Shown: in pieces, positions 18,626 to 26,861 of the stretch | Numbering within the stretch: position 1 is the first letter of the stretch | How the letters are laid out: the number at the start of each line of letters is the position of its first letter | Assembly: GCA_003235365.1 (NCBI GenBank) | Contig: QJWJ01000044.1 | Coordinates: 1-60,915, forward strand | Reading direction: 5' to 3' | Length of the DNA: 60,915 bases | Source: Deltaproteobacteria bacterium | GTDB taxonomy: Bacteria > Myxococcota_A > Polyangia > Polyangiales > Polyangiaceae | Translations under genes and position numbers: made by a program | Notes under the pieces: model-generated | What the model saw: the letters and a program-made list of their open reading frames with translations, nothing else | Told to the model about the DNA's origin: nothing | Databases searched by the model: none

Positions 18626-19489
18626 GTGGCGTCGGTGCGACCTGCTTCTTCCGTCGTCGTTCTGACGTTGCTGGCGTTGGTGGCGTTTGCGGCCAATTCG
18701 CTGCTCACGCGTATGGCTCTCGGCAGTGCGCAGATCGATGCGCCCTCGTTTGCAGCCATCCGGCTCGGTGCCGGCGCAATCACGCTTTGCGCAATCGTGC
18801 GGCTACAAAGTGGAGGGTGGTCGGCGTTGAGGGGGCGGGGGTTCGTCGGCGCCTTGTCGCTATTCGCCTACGCAGTGCCGTTTTCCTTCGCTTACGTTCG
18901 GATTGCTGCGGGCATCGGCGCGTTGATTCTATTCGGTGTCGTGCAACTGACGATGGTGGGCTACGGGCTGGTCAAGGGTGAGCGTCCAGGCGCATCGACC
19001 TGGCTGGGTCTGTTGATGGCTGTGGTTGGCCTGGGGCTGCTGACGGTGCCCTCCGCTTCGCGCCCCGACATGCTGGGCGTGGGGTTGATGACGGTCGCGG
19101 GGGTGGCGTGGGGTGTTTACACGTTGGTCGGCCGGGGCGCAGGGGAGCCGCTCACGGTGAACGCTCGAGCGTTCCTGTGGGCGAGTCTTCCGGCAGCGGT
19201 GCTCACTGTCGCCTTTGAGGCGCCACAACCGGCGACGGTGCGAGGGATCGTGTTGGCGCTGATATCCGGCGCGGTCACGTCGGGGCTCGGTTACGCCTTG
19301 TGGTATCGGGTGCTCCCGCGCCTGAGCGTGATGCAGGCTTCCGTCGCGCAGCTCAGTGTTCCGGTGATTGCCGCGATCGGGGGCGCGCTGTTGCTCGCGG
19401 AGCCGTTGACGTTGCGATTGGTCGCTTCGAGCGTTCTGGTCCTGTGCGGGACGGGCTTGGTGCTCTCGGTCCGAGCTCGCGGTCGCTGA
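18626..19489 (+). CDS. EamA/DMT-family transporter
   Basis: This 287-residue inner-membrane protein has ten predicted helices in two repeated EamA halves: about 8-140 with FAANSLLTRMALGSAQIDAPSFAAIRLG-type helix 1-2 spacing, and about 145-282 with GVAWGVYTLVGRGAGEPL and VMQASVAQLSVPVIAAIGGALLLAEPL. The second-half QLSVPVIAAIGG..LGE/AE-type motif is diagnostic for the drug/metabolite exporter superfamily. The GTG at 18626 is taken as start; a second GTG three codons later is equally good. The substrate is unknown. It converges on the large lipoprotein gene. Confidence 0.92.
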   Translation: MASVRPASSVVVLTLLALVAFAANSLLTRMALGSAQIDAPSFAAIRLGAGAITLCAIVRLQSGGWSALRGRGFVGALSLFAYAVPFSFAYVRIAAGIGALILFGVVQLTMVGYGLVKGERPGASTWLGLLMAVVGLGLLTVPSASRPDMLGVGLMTVAGVAWGVYTLVGRGAGEPLTVNARAFLWASLPAAVLTVAFEAPQPATVRGIVLALISGAVTSGLGYALWYRVLPRLSVMQASVAQLSVPVIAAIGGALLLAEPLTLRLVASSVLVLCGTGLVLSVRARGR

Positions 19490-19680
19490 CGAGGTATCGG
19501 GAGCCGCTCGCCTTCCCGAACGTCGTGCCGCGAGTGCTCCCGCCGAAGAGTGGCGCTGCCGGATGATCGACAGCTGGGCGAAGGACAAACGGCACCGAGC
19601 TCCCCGAAGGAAGCTCGACGCCGTGACACATGAGTCCTGAGGCATCGCAACGCCACGTACTCACTGCGAGTCGTGAGGCG

Positions 19681-21615
19681 TCAGCGGATGGCCGTCTTCG
19701 GATCGCGGTCCACCGGTAACGTTCCGGCTACGGTGATCTCGTGCCATTCTTTGCTGCCGCTGCTTACCTCGTGCGACGTACGTGTGCCTTCCAGGGTCCC
19801 CAGCTGTAGCTCGCCCAGCGGGATGGTCGCAAAGTCGAGCCACAATGGCCCCAAGCCGTACTCGAGGTCGAAGAACGGGCTGGCGTCGACTTCGACGTCA
19901 CCGCGGATGCCGGGGGTGACCTCGACGTCCCAGGTGTAATCGACGTCGGAGATCCGGTAACCAAACGATTTCTTGCCTGGCGCTTCGAGGGCTTCGAGAT
20001 CGGTCTCGAAGTTGCGCGTTCCCTGCTTCGAGAACGTCAGTCGGTGAGAGTTCTGCTCGGAGTTCGACCCGCGGCGGCTCGGCACGACTTGCCCATCGTA
20101 CAGCGATTCGTACGTCATCGCTGCTTCGCCATCACCGGATACGTTGAAGCCGACGCGCGCCTCGCCCTTGACGATGCCCAGCACGTTGAAGCCCGTATGG
20201 GTGACATCCGACGGAACCCAAACGTCGAAACCGCAGTTCGTTCCACAGTCGCCAAAGGGGGGCTGGAAATCTTGGCCAAAGTCGAAGTCGAGATTGTTGG
20301 GGATGGTTTCGTTGATGTCGATCAACCCCCAACCGGCGCTCAGCCGCAGGTTCACGTACGCGCCGGCCTCGATTACCAGCTCTTTGGCCTCGTATAGCTC
20401 GTTGGAGGGAACTCCGGCGTTCGCGTAGAAGTTCTCCCCTGCGTCGAAGACTTTGGCTTCGATGGTCGTGGCGAAGGTGCTGTCGGCGTCTCGGTCCGCG
20501 CGAGCCGACTGGACGATCTGCGTCGGCGTCATGGTCCCGGTCACCTTGATTGGGATGCGCAGGCCGAACGCGTAGTAAGCACCCGCGCGAATGCGGAAGA
20601 AGCCCGAAGGAAAGTCCCAACGCTCCACCCACTCGAACGCATCGTCCTCCAAGAAGCCGTTGAGGTACTGACCGATGGTCGTGTCCTCGCCGCTTTCTGA
20701 CGGATTCGGTGGCGGGTTGGGGATTAGCGTCGCCGTGTCGGTCGCGATGGCAGAAAGGTGCGCGTCCTTCGTGAATGTGTTGCTGAAGTCGAACGACCCA
20801 TTGTTCATGCTCGGTGCTTGAATCTGACGACCTTGTCTCGCGATCCCGCCCTTCGGGATGCGGACCGACGTGGTGACGGTAATGTCGCCTTGTCCGTCGA
20901 GTACTGCGTCGAGCAAGGCGCTGCTGCTCTGACGTGCGGCCGCGCCGAGTGGGTGATCGGCGGGTTGCTTCAACATGCGATTTCGGAAGCTCTCGAACTC
21001 GGTGCGCTGCGCGGTGTTGAACTCGCTCAGGTGAAACGACCCCGCGCCCCCCGTCTTGGCCTGGTACGTGGCCAGCGCTGGTGCTTGGTTGCGCAGCGCG
21101 GTCGGATCGTCGACGGTGAAGGTCGTCGTCGCCTGCAAGAGTACGGTGTCCTCCGTTTCCGTGAACACCTCGGTCGTTCGCGGCGTACCGTGCAACGCGG
21201 ACCCCGCACCTTGCAAGTCTTGGGAGAGCGTTCGGTGCCGTTGCAGTGAGCGCTCTGCGGCGTCTGCGACGAGCACGACGTCCCCGTTCTGCAGTTGGAT
21301 GGCGACGTCGCCGGCCTGGGCGATGTCGCGTTGCTGCACGACGCTACTCGAGTCGACGTTGAGATCAGAACCAACCGCTGATGCGCTTGCCTCGAGGGTG
21401 TTGCTCAGTGCGTCAGCTTGTTCGCCGATTGCGGACGGTGTGGTGTCCCCACAAGCTGCCACGGTGATTGCGACGCAGCACGCGACGAGCGCGGTTGTGT
21501 GAGCTCGCACAGTACGCTGGCGTCGTCGGGCAGGGGCGCTTGCGGTCGAGGCAAGGCGCGTGGCTGGGAGGGCGGAGGTCGAATCGGCTGCTGCTTGGTG
21601 TCGATGTGCGGTCAC
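19681..21615 (-). CDS. Large lipoprotein of unknown function
   Basis: The 644-residue protein uses GTG 21615, supported by AAAGGAAA about 8 nt upstream. It has an unusually long basic n-region before the hydrophobic core and lipobox VAAC (Cys55); GTG 21510 would give a conventional signal peptide but lacks that site. Residues 60-260 are helical and polar. From about 270 the protein becomes beta-rich with Gly/Asp/aromatic pattern, CGTNCGFDVWVP near the middle and many extended strands to the C-terminus. No enzymatic motif or known repeat could be identified. Exposure on the outer membrane is an inference. Confidence 0.75.
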   Translation of the reverse strand: MTAHRHQAAADSTSALPATRLASTASAPARRRQRTVRAHTTALVACCVAITVAACGDTTPSAIGEQADALSNTLEASASAVGSDLNVDSSSVVQQRDIAQAGDVAIQLQNGDVVLVADAAERSLQRHRTLSQDLQGAGSALHGTPRTTEVFTETEDTVLLQATTTFTVDDPTALRNQAPALATYQAKTGGAGSFHLSEFNTAQRTEFESFRNRMLKQPADHPLGAAARQSSSALLDAVLDGQGDITVTTSVRIPKGGIARQGRQIQAPSMNNGSFDFSNTFTKDAHLSAIATDTATLIPNPPPNPSESGEDTTIGQYLNGFLEDDAFEWVERWDFPSGFFRIRAGAYYAFGLRIPIKVTGTMTPTQIVQSARADRDADSTFATTIEAKVFDAGENFYANAGVPSNELYEAKELVIEAGAYVNLRLSAGWGLIDINETIPNNLDFDFGQDFQPPFGDCGTNCGFDVWVPSDVTHTGFNVLGIVKGEARVGFNVSGDGEAAMTYESLYDGQVVPSRRGSNSEQNSHRLTFSKQGTRNFETDLEALEAPGKKSFGYRISDVDYTWDVEVTPGIRGDVEVDASPFFDLEYGLGPLWLDFATIPLGELQLGTLEGTRTSHEVSSGSKEWHEITVAGTLPVDRDPKTAIR

Positions 21616-21944
21616 GATATTTCCTTTCAGTGAGCGATTCGCCGTTGTCGTGTCCGGCGTCGCTGGCTGGAGGTCATCAACAGCAACCGCCGTGCCGCCG
21701 GCGCAGAGCGACCGGTGGATGGCACATTTGTGTAGCAGTTACGAAGGTTTGCATTGCCTTGGCCGGTGGGGTTCTGCGCGTCGGCGTCCACGGCGAGGAC
21801 GGTCCTCGACGGGGTGCTGGACCATCCGTGGAGTGTCGCCGGCGGCTCGGCACCCGCGCGTCGGCCGTCTGGGTCGAGTTGATGGGTCGACTTCGGCGGG
21901 GCGTTGCCAATGCTGCAGCGTCGTTCCATCACTGGGGGGCTGCC
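21616..21944. other. Intergenic region between divergent genes
   Basis: This 329-bp stretch holds the presumed promoters of the large lipoprotein (minus) and the YqjF-type gene (plus). No convincing small gene, hairpin or -35/-10 pair was found in it. Confidence 0.5.
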
Positions 21945-22679
21945 ATGCCGCATCCCTCGCTCGCCCAGTTGGCGCATCGCCCTTGGCCCCTTCCGGATCG
22001 CGATTGGACGTGGCGTCAGTCGTGGTGCGACCTGCTATTTGCGCACTGGCCCGTCGACGTCGTGACGCTCGCCCGCTTGGTACCCCAAGGGCTCACCGTG
22101 CAGCAGTTCGAGGGGACGTCGTGGGTGGGGGTGGTGCCGTTTCGAATGAGTGGCGTCATGCGTCGCCCGCTGCCCGATCTGCCAGGCGTGTCTGCGTTTC
22201 CGGAACTCAACGTGCGTCTCTACGTCGAACGGGACGGCAAGCCCGGCGTCTGGTTCCTCAGTCTGGACGCGACCAACCCGTTGGCGGTTTGGGCTGCCCG
22301 GCGCTTCTTCCACTTGCCGTATCATCGCGCGCGCATGTCGCTGGTGCGAGAGGATGGGTCCGTGACGTACAGTTCGACGCGCCCCGGGGCGCACTTCGCA
22401 GCGACCTATCGCCCGACCTCGGGAGTTTACCGAGCCGAACCGGGATCCTTGGAGCATTGGCTCACGGAGCGGTATTGCTTGTACGCTCAGGCACCCGACG
22501 GGTCGCTGTTGAGGAACGATGTTCACCACGAACCGTGGCCATTGCAGCGCGCCGACGCCCGAATTGAGCGCAACACCATGCTTTCGTGCCATGGTCTGGC
22601 GATGCATGGGGCGCCAGCACTCCTGCACTTTGCGGGGCGGGTGGACGTCGTGGTTTGGGATGCGGAGCGCGTGGGATAA
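21945..22679 (+). CDS. YqjF family (DUF2071) protein
   Basis: The 244-residue cytoplasmic protein begins at ATG 21945, preceded by a G-rich site. Diagnostic features are RPWPLPDRDWTWRQSWCDLLFAHWPV at the N-terminus (family pattern of a Trp-rich start), GLTVQQFEGTSWVGVVPFRM, FPELNVRLYVERDGKPGVWFLSL and FHLPYHRARM, followed by HWLTERYCLYAQ near residue 170. All belong to the YqjF/DUF2071 family, whose biochemical role is not established. The length fits. Its stop overlaps the start of the following envelope-protein gene by 20 bp, so the two are probably co-transcribed. Confidence 0.88.
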   Translation: MPHPSLAQLAHRPWPLPDRDWTWRQSWCDLLFAHWPVDVVTLARLVPQGLTVQQFEGTSWVGVVPFRMSGVMRRPLPDLPGVSAFPELNVRLYVERDGKPGVWFLSLDATNPLAVWAARRFFHLPYHRARMSLVREDGSVTYSSTRPGAHFAATYRPTSGVYRAEPGSLEHWLTERYCLYAQAPDGSLLRNDVHHEPWPLQRADARIERNTMLSCHGLAMHGAPALLHFAGRVDVVVWDAERVG

Positions 22680-23613
22680 CGACGCGCCCCGCGGCTCGCT
22701 GAGCGGTCGTTGGCGTGCGTGCACGTCGTCCGCGGCGGCGTGGGCAGCGGGTTTCGCGGTGCACCTGTCCGTCGTGCTGTCGTTGGCGCTGCCGGCTCGA
22801 GCCACTCCTGCGACGCACGAATCGGACGACGAGTACGTGAAGACTGCGCGCTACCCGGCTCAATTCGCTGCTACCAGCTTCGTTAAGCCCTTCGGCTCGG
22901 TGAGTACTCGCCCCATGGTGGACTACCATCACGCAGCGCGACTCGTCGGTGCTGTGCCGGTGACGGCGCGTCTGGCGGTCGGCGCGTCCGTGCTGTGGTT
23001 TCATTCTCGCGCTGCGTGGGCACCCGGTGAAGACCCGTCTGGGTTGCAGGCGTTGCTCGGAGGGCCGTTAATTAGTTACACGCAGAAACGGTGGTGCCTC
23101 AACGCGGTTGCGATGGTTGGAGCTGCGGGAGAGCGCTGGTCGCGTCAAACGTTCGGCGCTCTCCCACTCGTCTCCGCTTGCTGGGCCTGGTCACCGAACG
23201 GGTTGCTGAGCGTCGGCGCTGCCGGCTTTGCTGGTCGCTACGGCGTGCGCTTCTATCCGGTGCTCGGCGGCAGCTACAAGTCAGGTGTTCACGACCTTCG
23301 CGTGCTCCTGCCGTTCTTTGCTCGCTACACCCATTGGGTCAGTGATGGCTTTGGCGTCGGTGCGTCGTTGTTGGGCAACACGACTCCCTATGTGACGCCG
23401 GGCAACGCACTTGGAGATCAGCTGGGCATGACCTTTCCGGTGTTTGGCGCGAGCGCCGCCGTGCGACTGTTTGCGGGCGTCTCGGCGAATTTGGTCGTCG
23501 GTGCGGCGCTGACCCCGTGGGTGGTCAACGAACGTGGCGAGGGCTATGGGGGCAAACGTTTCGTACCGGCGAGCAGTGTGACGCTCGAGTTCGACCAGCG
23601 TCTGCTCGAGTGA
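22660..23613 (+). CDS. Exported, probably outer-membrane beta-rich protein
   Basis: About 317 residues from ATG 22660, which lies inside the end of the YqjF-type gene; no good ribosome site was seen, consistent with coupling. The signal peptide is long, with a hydrophobic core AVHLSVVLSLALPARA ending near residue 45. The mature part consists of alternating hydrophobic/polar strands rich in Gly, Tyr and Trp (for example VTARLAVGASVLWFHS, GLLSVGAAGFAGRYGVRFYPVLGG) and ends in a strand with C-terminal FDQRLLE. This looks like a beta-barrel of the outer-membrane transporter-like type. Function unknown. Confidence 0.7.
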   Translation: MRSAWDNDAPRGSLSGRWRACTSSAAAWAAGFAVHLSVVLSLALPARATPATHESDDEYVKTARYPAQFAATSFVKPFGSVSTRPMVDYHHAARLVGAVPVTARLAVGASVLWFHSRAAWAPGEDPSGLQALLGGPLISYTQKRWCLNAVAMVGAAGERWSRQTFGALPLVSACWAWSPNGLLSVGAAGFAGRYGVRFYPVLGGSYKSGVHDLRVLLPFFARYTHWVSDGFGVGASLLGNTTPYVTPGNALGDQLGMTFPVFGASAAVRLFAGVSANLVVGAALTPWVVNERGEGYGGKRFVPASSVTLEFDQRLLE

Positions 23614-24087
23614 TGGGCGGTCCCCTGGCCCAGCGTCGTGTCGGTTCGAGAACCGACCGGCGCTGGCGGGTGTTCACCTGTGTCGCGCTGTTGCTCCCGT
23701 GGCATCAGTGACGTCCGCCCCGCGGGCCTCGCTTGCGGTGGTGGCGACCGCGGCTGCAATCATCCACAGTGCAGGGATTGGACGTCCGAAGAACGTTGCT
23801 CACTCGTGGATGAAACGCGCCACTGCGGCGACGACGACCTCACGACCCCGACTGGAGTTACTGATTCCACGTGTGCACCTCGCGGGCTGTGCGGAAACGT
23901 GTTGGTTGAGCGAGGTGACGCTCCCTTTGGCGTGTTTCGCGAGTTGACTTTGCGTCTGACGGCGGTCAGGTCTGAAACGTTTGCGCATCACGCCGCGCGT
24001 CATCCCCATCGCAGCCGTTCGGCTGAGGCCGGATGAGGTGATTCATCCGAGCAGGTGAAGGTGCCAGCCAGACGTCGAGCTGTGGGG
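23614..24087. other. Gene-free stretch
   Basis: Several open frames cross this stretch, but none has a credible start, codon pattern or recognisable product. A plus-strand frame at 23638-24036 contains several cysteines but starts with no ribosome site and was not accepted. It precedes the hsp20 promoter. Confidence 0.45.
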
Positions 24088-24115
24088 TTGACAGAGTCGA
24101 GAGCCACTTTAGCTT
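24088..24115 (+). promoter_or_regulatory. Candidate sigma-70-type promoter of hsp20
   Basis: A perfect -35 TTGACA at 24088-24093 is followed after 16 bp by TAGCTT (3 of 6 matches to TATAAT) at 24110-24115. Initiation would fall near 24122, leaving a leader of about 140 nt before the Hsp20 start codon. No CIRCE-type inverted repeat was seen. Confidence 0.45.
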
Positions 24116-24220
24116 GAACGTGTTCCCACCAAGCCTGCGCGAGTTCGGCGGCAAGGTCCTCGGGCATCGAGTGGGCACGGAGTTTGCTGGAGAGCTAGCA
24201 GCGGCGCTTTGCGTCGAGAC

Positions 24221-24241
24221 AGGCACTGCTTGGCAGTGCTT
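24221..24241 (+). promoter_or_regulatory. Leader hairpin just upstream of the hsp20 ribosome site
   Basis: GCACTGC (24223-24229) and GCAGTGC (24233-24239) form a perfect 7-bp stem with loop TTG, extendable by one G-U and one A-U pair to 24221-24241. The Shine-Dalgarno GAAAGGAGA begins about five nucleotides further on. Its position suggests an mRNA stability or thermosensing element, but the ribosome site itself is not inside the stem. Confidence 0.5.
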
Positions 24242-24260
24242 TGGAGAAAGGAGATTCGTT

Positions 24261-24704
24261 ATGTCACTCACACGCTGGGATCCATTCCGCGAGCTGGAAG
24301 ACATGAGTAACCGGCTCAATCGTGTTTTTGGCACCAACGCGTTGCGCGGCGGGCAGGAGCACATGGCACTTCCCGACTGGCAACCGTCCGTCGATATCAG
24401 TGAGAGCGCAGAGGCGTTCCACATCACGGCGGAGCTGCCCCAGGTCAAGAAGGAGGACATCAAGGTCAGCGTCGACAATCGCGTACTGACATTGAAGGGT
24501 GAACGTCATCAGGAGAAGGAGAGTAAGGACAAGCGCTACCATCGCGTCGAGCGGAGTTATGGCAGCTTCATGCGCACATTCGCGCTGCCCGACAACGTCG
24601 ATGAAGCGAAGGTCAAGGCCGACATCAAAGACGGCGTTCTCGACGTCACGTTGCCCAAGATGGAGCAGGCTCGTCCTCGCTCGGTGGACATCAAGGTCGG
24701 CTGA
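24261..24704 (+). CDS. Hsp20/alpha-crystallin small heat-shock protein
   Basis: The 147-residue ATP-independent chaperone starts at ATG 24261, behind an ideal AAAGGAGA ribosome site. The N-terminal MSLTRWDPFRELEDMSNRLNR-type segment is the usual class A sHSP opening. The alpha-crystallin domain spans about 42-135, with DISESAEAFHITAELPQVKKEDI, VLTLKGERH, the YGSFMRTFALPDNVDEAKVKA stretch and the terminal GVLDVTLPK motif. A short tail (RPRSVDIKVG) carries the V-x-I-type oligomerisation motif. It is monocistronic, with its own promoter candidate, leader hairpin and a strong terminator. Confidence 0.97.
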   Translation: MSLTRWDPFRELEDMSNRLNRVFGTNALRGGQEHMALPDWQPSVDISESAEAFHITAELPQVKKEDIKVSVDNRVLTLKGERHQEKESKDKRYHRVERSYGSFMRTFALPDNVDEAKVKADIKDGVLDVTLPKMEQARPRSVDIKVG

Positions 24705-24717
24705 AGCCGCCACGTAC

Positions 24718-24762
24718 CGAACTGCGGGTGCCCAGATGGGGAGCCCGCAGTTCGTTTTGTTT
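24718..24762 (+). terminator. Rho-independent terminator of hsp20
   Basis: CGAACTGCGGG (24718-24728) pairs perfectly over 11 bp with CCCGCAGTTCG (24744-24754). The stem is followed directly by TTTTGTTT. It lies 13 bp after the Hsp20 stop and is the clearest intrinsic terminator on the plus strand in the window. Confidence 0.93.
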
Positions 24763-24817
24763 CAACGAGTCGCTTCGAAGGCTGCAGTCACGCGGACAAG
24801 TGCGGTTTCGCACCGAC

Positions 24818-25576
24818 TCAGAACTGGCCTTGGAGGGCCGGCAACAAGCTCAGTCGCGCCTGCGGTCTATCCCAGGGCGCGCCGATGGCCCGTCGTGAAT
24901 CCAACGCGACTACTGTGAAGCGAAAGGGTGAGACGTTCTGTTGGGACCACGCCAGGTCACGGACCGTCGGCCCCTCGATGATTCCAATTACTGCTCCGAC
25001 CGGCGCTCCAATCACCGTTCCCCACGCCGCGCCGTAGGCGAGGCTCTCCCAGTCGCCATTGCTGGCGACGGCCAAACCGCCAGCTACCAGACCGATTGCG
25101 GCGCCCAACGCGACGCCGTACCAAGTATCGCGGAGCACCACCATTCCCACCCCTGGGCGGCTCTGCGCGAGATCGTAGAAACCGATACCCAATCCAATCA
25201 CGCTGCCACCGATCGCGCCGACCCCTGCACCATAGGCCAAGCCGAGCCATTCGGTGTTGTCCCAATCTCCATCGCGCGTGATCAGATAACCCGTTGCCAG
25301 CCCCACCGGCAGCCCGATTCCAAACCCTCGAAAACCGTAGGCAAAGACTGACGGTGCGGGATCGGGGTTGGGGCCGAAACCGCGCCGTTGGGCGCGTGCC
25401 GAAGCAGGCCACGTGGAAACCGTAGCCATCGTGAACAGGGCGGCGACGGCGGCTACTCGAGACCGACGTCGCGGGGCAAAGCGCCGCACCGAGTGCCAGG
25501 ATGGTTCGGCCTTGGATTGAGGAGTCTCTGCTAGCGTTGTTCCCAAAGCGATCTCGTGACAGTCCGGCTGGTGCAT
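24818..25576 (-). CDS. Exported glycine-zipper protein
   Basis: About 252 residues from ATG 25576. GTG 25489 is a serious alternative because it yields a compact signal peptide (basic RRFAPRRRSR, then a hydrophobic core ending in SARA). The mature part has two similar Gly-rich halves: an EWLGLAYGAGVGAIGGSVIG helix after GDWDNT and a SLAYGAAWGTVIGAPVGAVI helix after GDWE. This is an internal duplication of a glycine-zipper unit typical of membrane-inserting or envelope-associated small proteins. The C-terminus (about 45 residues) is soluble. Divergent from the GYF-type gene. Confidence 0.72.
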   Translation of the reverse strand: MHQPDCHEIALGTTLAETPQSKAEPSWHSVRRFAPRRRSRVAAVAALFTMATVSTWPASARAQRRGFGPNPDPAPSVFAYGFRGFGIGLPVGLATGYLITRDGDWDNTEWLGLAYGAGVGAIGGSVIGLGIGFYDLAQSRPGVGMVVLRDTWYGVALGAAIGLVAGGLAVASNGDWESLAYGAAWGTVIGAPVGAVIGIIEGPTVRDLAWSQQNVSPFRFTVVALDSRRAIGAPWDRPQARLSLLPALQGQF

Positions 25577-25746
25577 TGCACCGTGACCATGATGTAATCG
25601 GGTGCCGACCCGCAAGGGGTCAACCAACGTTGGTCGGCGCATAACCTGTTTCTGGTCCGCGTGTTCGCTGGTTGCCGCGGTTGCCCCGCGGTGTATGATC
25701 ACAGGTCGGAAAGTTTCGTCGCAGTCGACACTGCGTGGAGGATCGA

Positions 25747-26796
25747 GTGGCGACGGTATTGTTGCTGGGCATTGCGATTGGGATCGTGCTGGTCCGAGCG
25801 GCGTTGTGGATTGCTCGGCGCAGGTCCGCCGCGCGGGCCCAGGCGGAGGTGCCCAGCGTGGAGCACGAGATGCCTTCGCCGTTGATGGTTCGCCGCGACG
25901 AGCAGATCCAATGCCTGGAAGAGTACCTGGTGCTGGCGACGGAGTTGGTCGGTAAGTGCCCGGAAATGGAGGAGATTCCACAGTCGCACACAATGCCGCG
26001 CGACCGCGTGACCGCGGCTGAGCGCTACGCGGAACAGCGCGCTGCTGGCTTGTACGGTCGGGCGTGCCTGGCGTTGGGAGGTAACTTGGCTGCCGACATG
26101 CTCGACGCGCTGTGCGCAGGCGCGGCGGCGCGGTTCGATGCCGACGTGCTCGAATCGGAATTGCGCGCCCGTCAACTCCACGAGCAGTGCCAGCGCGACA
26201 TCATTGCCGCGATTCATCAGACGGAAAGGACGCTTGGCTTGACGCCCAAGGCGTTGCCTGTCGAGTCTGCGGCCGTGCGGCGGGGGCGCAACGATTTGCA
26301 GCGCGACCGCTCACGGAGCGTCGAGCGAAGCGACCGTGGGCGGTATGGAAGCTCCCCGCCTGTCGCGACGCCAATCGAGATCGAAGTTTCGACCGAGTCG
26401 AGTGGTCCGAGTCACCGTTTGCCGACGCCGCCGCTTGCTGGTGGTGGGGCGAATGGGGCAAGTCACAGCGTCTCTTCCGCGCCACCCTCCACCGCAAATA
26501 CACGATCCTCTCGGGTTGTCAGCCGTCTTGCCGCGATTGCCAACGCTGCCAACGATTCGCTCCGACCGCCATCGGGTTTTCGCGAGTACCACGTGGCGAC
26601 CGAGTCGCAGCCCCCGCGTGGCGTCTGGTCGGTCATCATGGACGATGGGAGTGAACGCTTGGTCGCCCAAGCCGAGCTCGAAGAACTCTGGCGTGCGGGC
26701 AAGATCAACGAGGAAACCTCGGTGCGCAAAGAAGGGATGGCGAGCTTTGCGCGACTCGGGTTGTTTCGGGAGTTTCGCCGCAAGCAGGCCGAGTGA
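25747..26796 (+). CDS. Membrane-anchored protein with C-terminal GYF_2-type domain
   Basis: The 349-residue protein begins at GTG 25747, chosen over GTG 25735 because GGAGGA lies five nucleotides upstream of it. One membrane helix (about 3-22, VLLLGIAIGIVLVRAALWI) is followed by a helical, Cys-containing cytoplasmic domain (about 45-165), a long Ser/Pro/Arg-rich disordered linker and a C-terminal domain of about 60 residues. That domain has GVWSVIMDDGSERLVAQAEL, a -WRAGKI- turn and TSVRKEGMASF, matching the GYF_2 pattern of a Trp strand, an E-L helix, G-x-I and a G-M-x-x-[WF] end. GYF_2 domains bind proline-rich ligands; the partner is unknown. Confidence 0.78.
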   Translation: MATVLLLGIAIGIVLVRAALWIARRRSAARAQAEVPSVEHEMPSPLMVRRDEQIQCLEEYLVLATELVGKCPEMEEIPQSHTMPRDRVTAAERYAEQRAAGLYGRACLALGGNLAADMLDALCAGAAARFDADVLESELRARQLHEQCQRDIIAAIHQTERTLGLTPKALPVESAAVRRGRNDLQRDRSRSVERSDRGRYGSSPPVATPIEIEVSTESSGPSHRLPTPPLAGGGANGASHSVSSAPPSTANTRSSRVVSRLAAIANAANDSLRPPSGFREYHVATESQPPRGVWSVIMDDGSERLVAQAELEELWRAGKINEETSVRKEGMASFARLGLFREFRRKQAE

Positions 26797-26812
26797 ACTC
26801 GCTGCACTGAGT

Positions 26813-26845
26813 ACTATCAGGTCGAGCGCACTATCAGGTCGAGCG
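26813..26845. repeat. 16-bp tandem direct repeat
   Basis: ACTATCAGGTCGAGCG occurs at 26813-26828 and again at 26830-26845 (period 17 bp), between the convergent GYF-type and patatin genes. It is probably a replication-slippage duplication. Confidence 0.7.
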
Positions 26846-26861
26846 GTCGTGGATTGTTTGA

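Noticed and set aside
23638..24036. A 132-residue plus-strand frame with several cysteines
   Set aside because: No ribosome site, no signal peptide and no recognisable domain; cysteine codons occur by chance in this composition. It is possible but not supported.
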